This document shows positions 40,153-64,000 of a stretch of DNA of 64,000 nt, one piece after another. The DNA comes from Datnioides undecimradiatus (lineage: Eukaryota > Chordata > Actinopteri > Lobotiformes > Datnioididae). Made by a program: the position numbers and the translations under genes. Within the stretch, counting starts at the first letter, position 1. Each line of letters begins with the position of its first letter. The notes under the pieces were generated by a model. The model saw nothing but the letters and a program-made list of their open reading frames with translations. It searched no databases and was not told the origin of the DNA. The stretch lies in contig WARS01000012.1 of NCBI GenBank assembly GCA_008933995.1, positions 6,324,001 through 6,388,000 on the forward strand. Reading direction: 5' to 3'.

Positions 40153-41994
40153 CCTCCATATGTCCTTTGAAAGGTTCGGTGTGGAAACCTAAACTGAAAA
40201 CAAATAAATAAAAAAAGCCAAAACCAGCATTTACATTCCAGTGCCCAATTGTAAAATCTTTGTTTTTTTTCTATAGGAGTCCAGAGGAGGAGGTCAGAGT
40301 TGACGTGAACAGTGGGGTGTTGCTGTTGCAGGAGTGTCTTTTAAAATTCAATTCGTTTTGACTACAAAAAGAAAAAAAGTGGCAATATAACCAGACTTTA
40401 CCGCTCGACACACATACATTAACCATTAACAATTATTAATAATAATCCCTTATTAATAATCATTAATATCTTGAACACACACCATACCTGACAATGCAAC
40501 AACTTTTTTTGTCATCTATTTTTTTACAGTAAAAGTGGGCCCTTTTCTTCTCGCAAGAAAAATGTGAACATGATTACAACAACAATTACATCAGGATTAG
40601 TTATGGTAATATTGACACCTATAGAAAATGCAGTTGGAGTCGTCGCTCTAAACCTTGAATTCAATACTCATTTGAATATATCAAAATTACTATCAGTATC
40701 TTTGTTACTCTATAAAACCAATGACTTGTTTTTGTTTTGTAATATTCCCATAAATATGTACAGTAAAGATCAAAAACGTGGGACGAGTGATCTTAAATGC
40801 CAGTGAGACTCGGACAGGTACGGTACATTTCAAATGTGTTTGGTCATGTTTACAAATGCTTGTTTTTTGTTTTTTTTTTGTACATCTATCTCATGCATCG
40901 GAGTGACTCCCGTAGACACCTATGTTGTTTAGATACTCAATATGTCATGGATGCTGGAAAGCTTTTTTTTCCTTTTTTGTTTGTATTTTGTACACGTCCA
41001 CACGAATGTTTCTCCTCATCCCAGCTGCATTTTTAGAACAGAGTCTCTCGCCTTTACAAACATTCTGCGGATTCTTTTTGAAATCATCTTGCAGTCATCA
41101 AATAAAAATTTCGATGGCACGACATCCCTTTAAGAACCCCTTAAAGGCATTGGTGACGTTCCAAGCAACTTGTTTTTGTGTTTTGTTCCTTTTTTATACA
41201 CTTATTACAAAAAAAATCAACAAAACATCAACTGTAAATCAATAAAAAGTGTTTTCCAACCCTCCAGAGCAGGCTGGAGACTAACGTAACCCATCTTTTG
41301 TGATTCTCTCCCTGTTTTCCTTTCTGGAGCAGAAGATACGAGTGCTTGCTAGATATATCTGGACACTACAGACTACATACAAGTACATACACAATGCAAA
41401 ATAACAATTTTCCCTTTTTCCTCTCCCTGTCCTCTCTCTTTCTCCATTCCAGCAAAGAACATCATAGAAGAAGACATGGCTGCCATCCCCGCTCTCTCTC
41501 TCTCTGCAGCTCTGGGAGGAAAACAAGGCAAAATATCACTCCTTTCACACTTCCTGTCGTACTTTTATACAGGCGGTAACAAAGATAAAAACATTAAACA
41601 CAAACCTCAGCTTTTTTTTCAATAGAATATCACCTCAATCCAGTGGTATTACAGGTGGTTACATTCCTCCCTCCCTCTTTTACACCTGTGAGAATGGGAG
41701 AAAACCTCTCTACCCACCCTGAGTCTAAAGAAGCAGGGAGCAGCTCAATAATGTCAGTTTGTCCTCTTTTTACCTCTGATGTTCACTGATCTCTTTGCCT
41801 TTCTGTGCATTAAGATAAAAAGAGGAGAATCCTTAAATCCTCTGCATTTCCGCTATACTGAGAGATCAGTCCCAGAAAGGACACAAGGCAAGGTGGCAAG
41901 CTGAGAGTATTGAGATGCAACCTGTGATAGCTACCTTCTTAAATCACTCCCACTCTTAGTGCTACCACCCTGTCTGTGCTCTTCCTCCTGCTGT

Positions 41995-61935
<19,941 letters not shown>

Positions 61936-62467
61936 CTATCGACGTATCAAACACGGAAGCTTTCCTTTTATAAAAGAGTTGTGCTGCTAGTTCCCCCATT
62001 CCCACCAAAATCAACATGTTTGCAGCTCGACACTGTGTTTGCATTTTCACTCTATAGGGTCAAGTCAACATGCAAATTGCAAAAATGCCAATCTGTTTTG
62101 GCTCAAATGGATGGAAATATCAAAGTGCTTACAGCTTCAAATGACCACCCACCCATTTATCCATCTATCATCATCAATCTGCAAAGACAGCCAACTATGA
62201 TCCCCACATACGGTACATGCAGCTTTTAACTTGTGGAGAACCAGTTGGAAATGACAAAGAAATGAACACCTGTTTTCACACAGCATAATCTGTATTACAG
62301 GTCAAAATATCTTAAAATGGCAGCGGTAAGAACTGTTTTAATGGATTTCCTTTCTCCTCCTCTCTTACATCAAAAGTAACATTTAAACATCCACTCAAAA
62401 GGAGTCATTGATTCACTGTACGCTAAACAAAATCCTCTTGGACAATGTTTTAAACTAGGCATTCACT

Positions 62468-62503
62468 GGTCCTTCACCACCCGCACACTCGACGGCGTGG
62501 CCA
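62468..62503 (-). pseudogene. Fragmentary copy of the taok2 start exon
   Basis: A 17-base block (62480-62496) is identical to 61809-61825 of the start-codon exon. A single mismatch and six more identical bases follow, and GGTCCTTCA (62468-62476) matches 61791-61799. The gap between the blocks is 3 bases here and 9 in the exon. The mismatch turns the start ATG into ACG, so the copy has no start codon. Confidence 0.6.
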
Positions 62504-62517
62504 TAGCAGTTTGACAA

Positions 62518-62534
62518 CGTGTGTGTGTGTGTGT
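62518..62534. repeat. (GT)n microsatellite
   Basis: About eight GT units lie directly after the duplicated taok2 exon fragment. Confidence 0.9.
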
Positions 62535-64000
62535 AACATGTAAATTAATTCATGCTTAAAATGTGGACCAGACTTTGTTTGTTTTAACTCTCTGTCAAGC
62601 AGCAAAACATCTGGTTATGACTGGTTGTCTGGTTTCCTATTACTTTACACGCTTTGTAATGTAACCACTTCATACACTTACACAATAAGCAAATATACGA
62701 TACATAGCCTGGATTTCTGAGGCTCATAATGTTATTTGGTAATTTTATAAAATCGCATGACATTATAAAGGCTATTGGTAATATTTATCAAAGGTCAAGC
62801 TTGATATAGATCCCGTAGACTGATCATATAAACTCTATTTCTGTACTCTAAAAAAGAAATTACTCTGAAAAGCAACAGACAACTGAGGCCACATTTCATA
62901 AAATAATATCAAACTGCCAAATGCTTTAGTAGGTCCACGATTTGCCTGCTGTGCAGGTGTCATCACAAGTTTTACCTTTGTTTTAAAGCTGTGACCACTA
63001 TCTCTCTCAAAAGGTTATCAGAATTTCGTAGCCCATTATGGAAATGGAGCCAAAGGAGGCGTGTTCACAGCAGGATGAAGCATTCTGTAAATGGTTACTG
63101 GGAACTCCTATAAGGATATTAAACAGTGAAGCTGTTCACTGATGTGATCAGTTTGGTATTATTTCCTATGGGGCCAGGTGTTAAACCACTATTTACATTT
63201 AAACAATACAGGTTTGTTATGTGTGGTAGCTGGCAACTGCTAAAATATAGCAGGAAACTGATGTCTTAAAAATGAAAAAGATCTTTAAAAATGCCAACAT
63301 ATCTTCTTTTCAGCCAAATTAACTTTGGAGAATTTTGTTGTAGGCTGTTAGTGATTTTTTTTAGAAATCATTATTGATCAGAGGATCTATAATATGAGAG
63401 ATTATTAAATGACTTCAGTGGGTTTACCAGACTATTATTTCAAAAGAGGAGGAAGATACTGAAACTCAAACTATTTGTAAAATGTATTTATTAACTGTAC
63501 ATATTGGATGCTCACAGGCTCAGACAGCTTATTTGTGTGATTCACTGTCTGGCCAATTAACCGCCTGGCACGGGGTGTATCATGGGATATTAGGATTTTA
63601 TAAAAGGAGCTGATGTGGATTTGCAACACATGCTTCTTATTGTGGTCAGTAACTCAACAGCCGGGCTATTATGCCACTATTTCAACACTCTTTAAAATAA
63701 CCACGCATCAGATGAAGCATTTCTTTCATAGCCATTTTGTTGCTGTCAAAGAGGAAGCATGTGGTTCCCTTTGAGATGAGAGAAGAAATGAGAAGTTCTC
63801 AAATCTTGCAACCGAGCCTAAAGAAAGCACCCTCACTGTATTTTCTAAGAACCCATCCATGTCATTTTCTGACACACTCACACACACACAAACAGAAGGA
63901 GGCAACATATGCTACAATTATGTGGTTACATCCAAGATAATCTCTCTAACCTACATGCAATTTTGCAACCTAAGATCACCCTGGGCATATTTTGAAAAAC

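Overview
This 64 kb window is nuclear DNA from a ray-finned fish, most likely a percomorph teleost. The evidence is multi-exon genes with GT-AG introns, AT-rich intergenic sequence, and many diverged copies of interspersed repeats familiar from teleost introns. There is no prokaryotic operon, CRISPR array, rRNA or recognisable tRNA.

Six protein-coding genes can be rebuilt exon by exon, and the coding phases close without gaps in every one. Left to right they are prrt2 (-; 7366-8386), kif22 (-; 11064-16773), pagr1 (+; 18099-20013), tlcd3b/fam57b (-; 23226-26974), maz (-; 32455-37595) and taok2 (-; 41995-61827). In human, all six orthologues lie in the 16p11.2 copy-number-variant interval linked to autism and seizures. 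The window is therefore a compact, internally rearranged fish counterpart of that block.

Region by region: 1-6.8 kb has no supportable gene and holds repeats. 6.8-8.4 kb is prrt2, a synaptic dispanin-type membrane protein. 8.4-10.8 kb is its 5' flank. 10.9-17.2 kb is kif22, a chromokinesin. About 17.2-17.7 kb is a compact divergent promoter shared with pagr1, a subunit of the KMT2C/D (PTIP) complex. 20.2-21.7 kb is repeat-rich sequence between convergent genes. 21.8-27 kb is tlcd3b, with a promoter-like region up to about 28.9 kb that is very rich in GCTAAC/GTTAGC hexamers. 29-32.4 kb holds the maz 3' UTR and intergenic DNA, 32.4-37.6 kb maz, and 37.6-40.1 kb its promoter and intergenic DNA. 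40.1-64 kb is taok2, whose 5' untranslated part probably extends beyond the window.

The most informative structure is at the 3' end of taok2. One large exon encodes a membrane-anchored TAOK2-alpha tail, and a consensus splice donor inside that exon leads to three further exons encoding the cytoplasmic TAOK2-beta tail. Both tails resemble their mammalian counterparts. The genes do not form a pathway: they share a conserved neighbourhood and, for several, roles in neurons or in nuclear control. I found no previously undescribed biological system. Unusual items are the conserved alpha/beta switch, the divergent promoter, a fragment of the taok2 start exon duplicated upstream, a pair of related repeats in kif22 introns, and the hexamer cluster.
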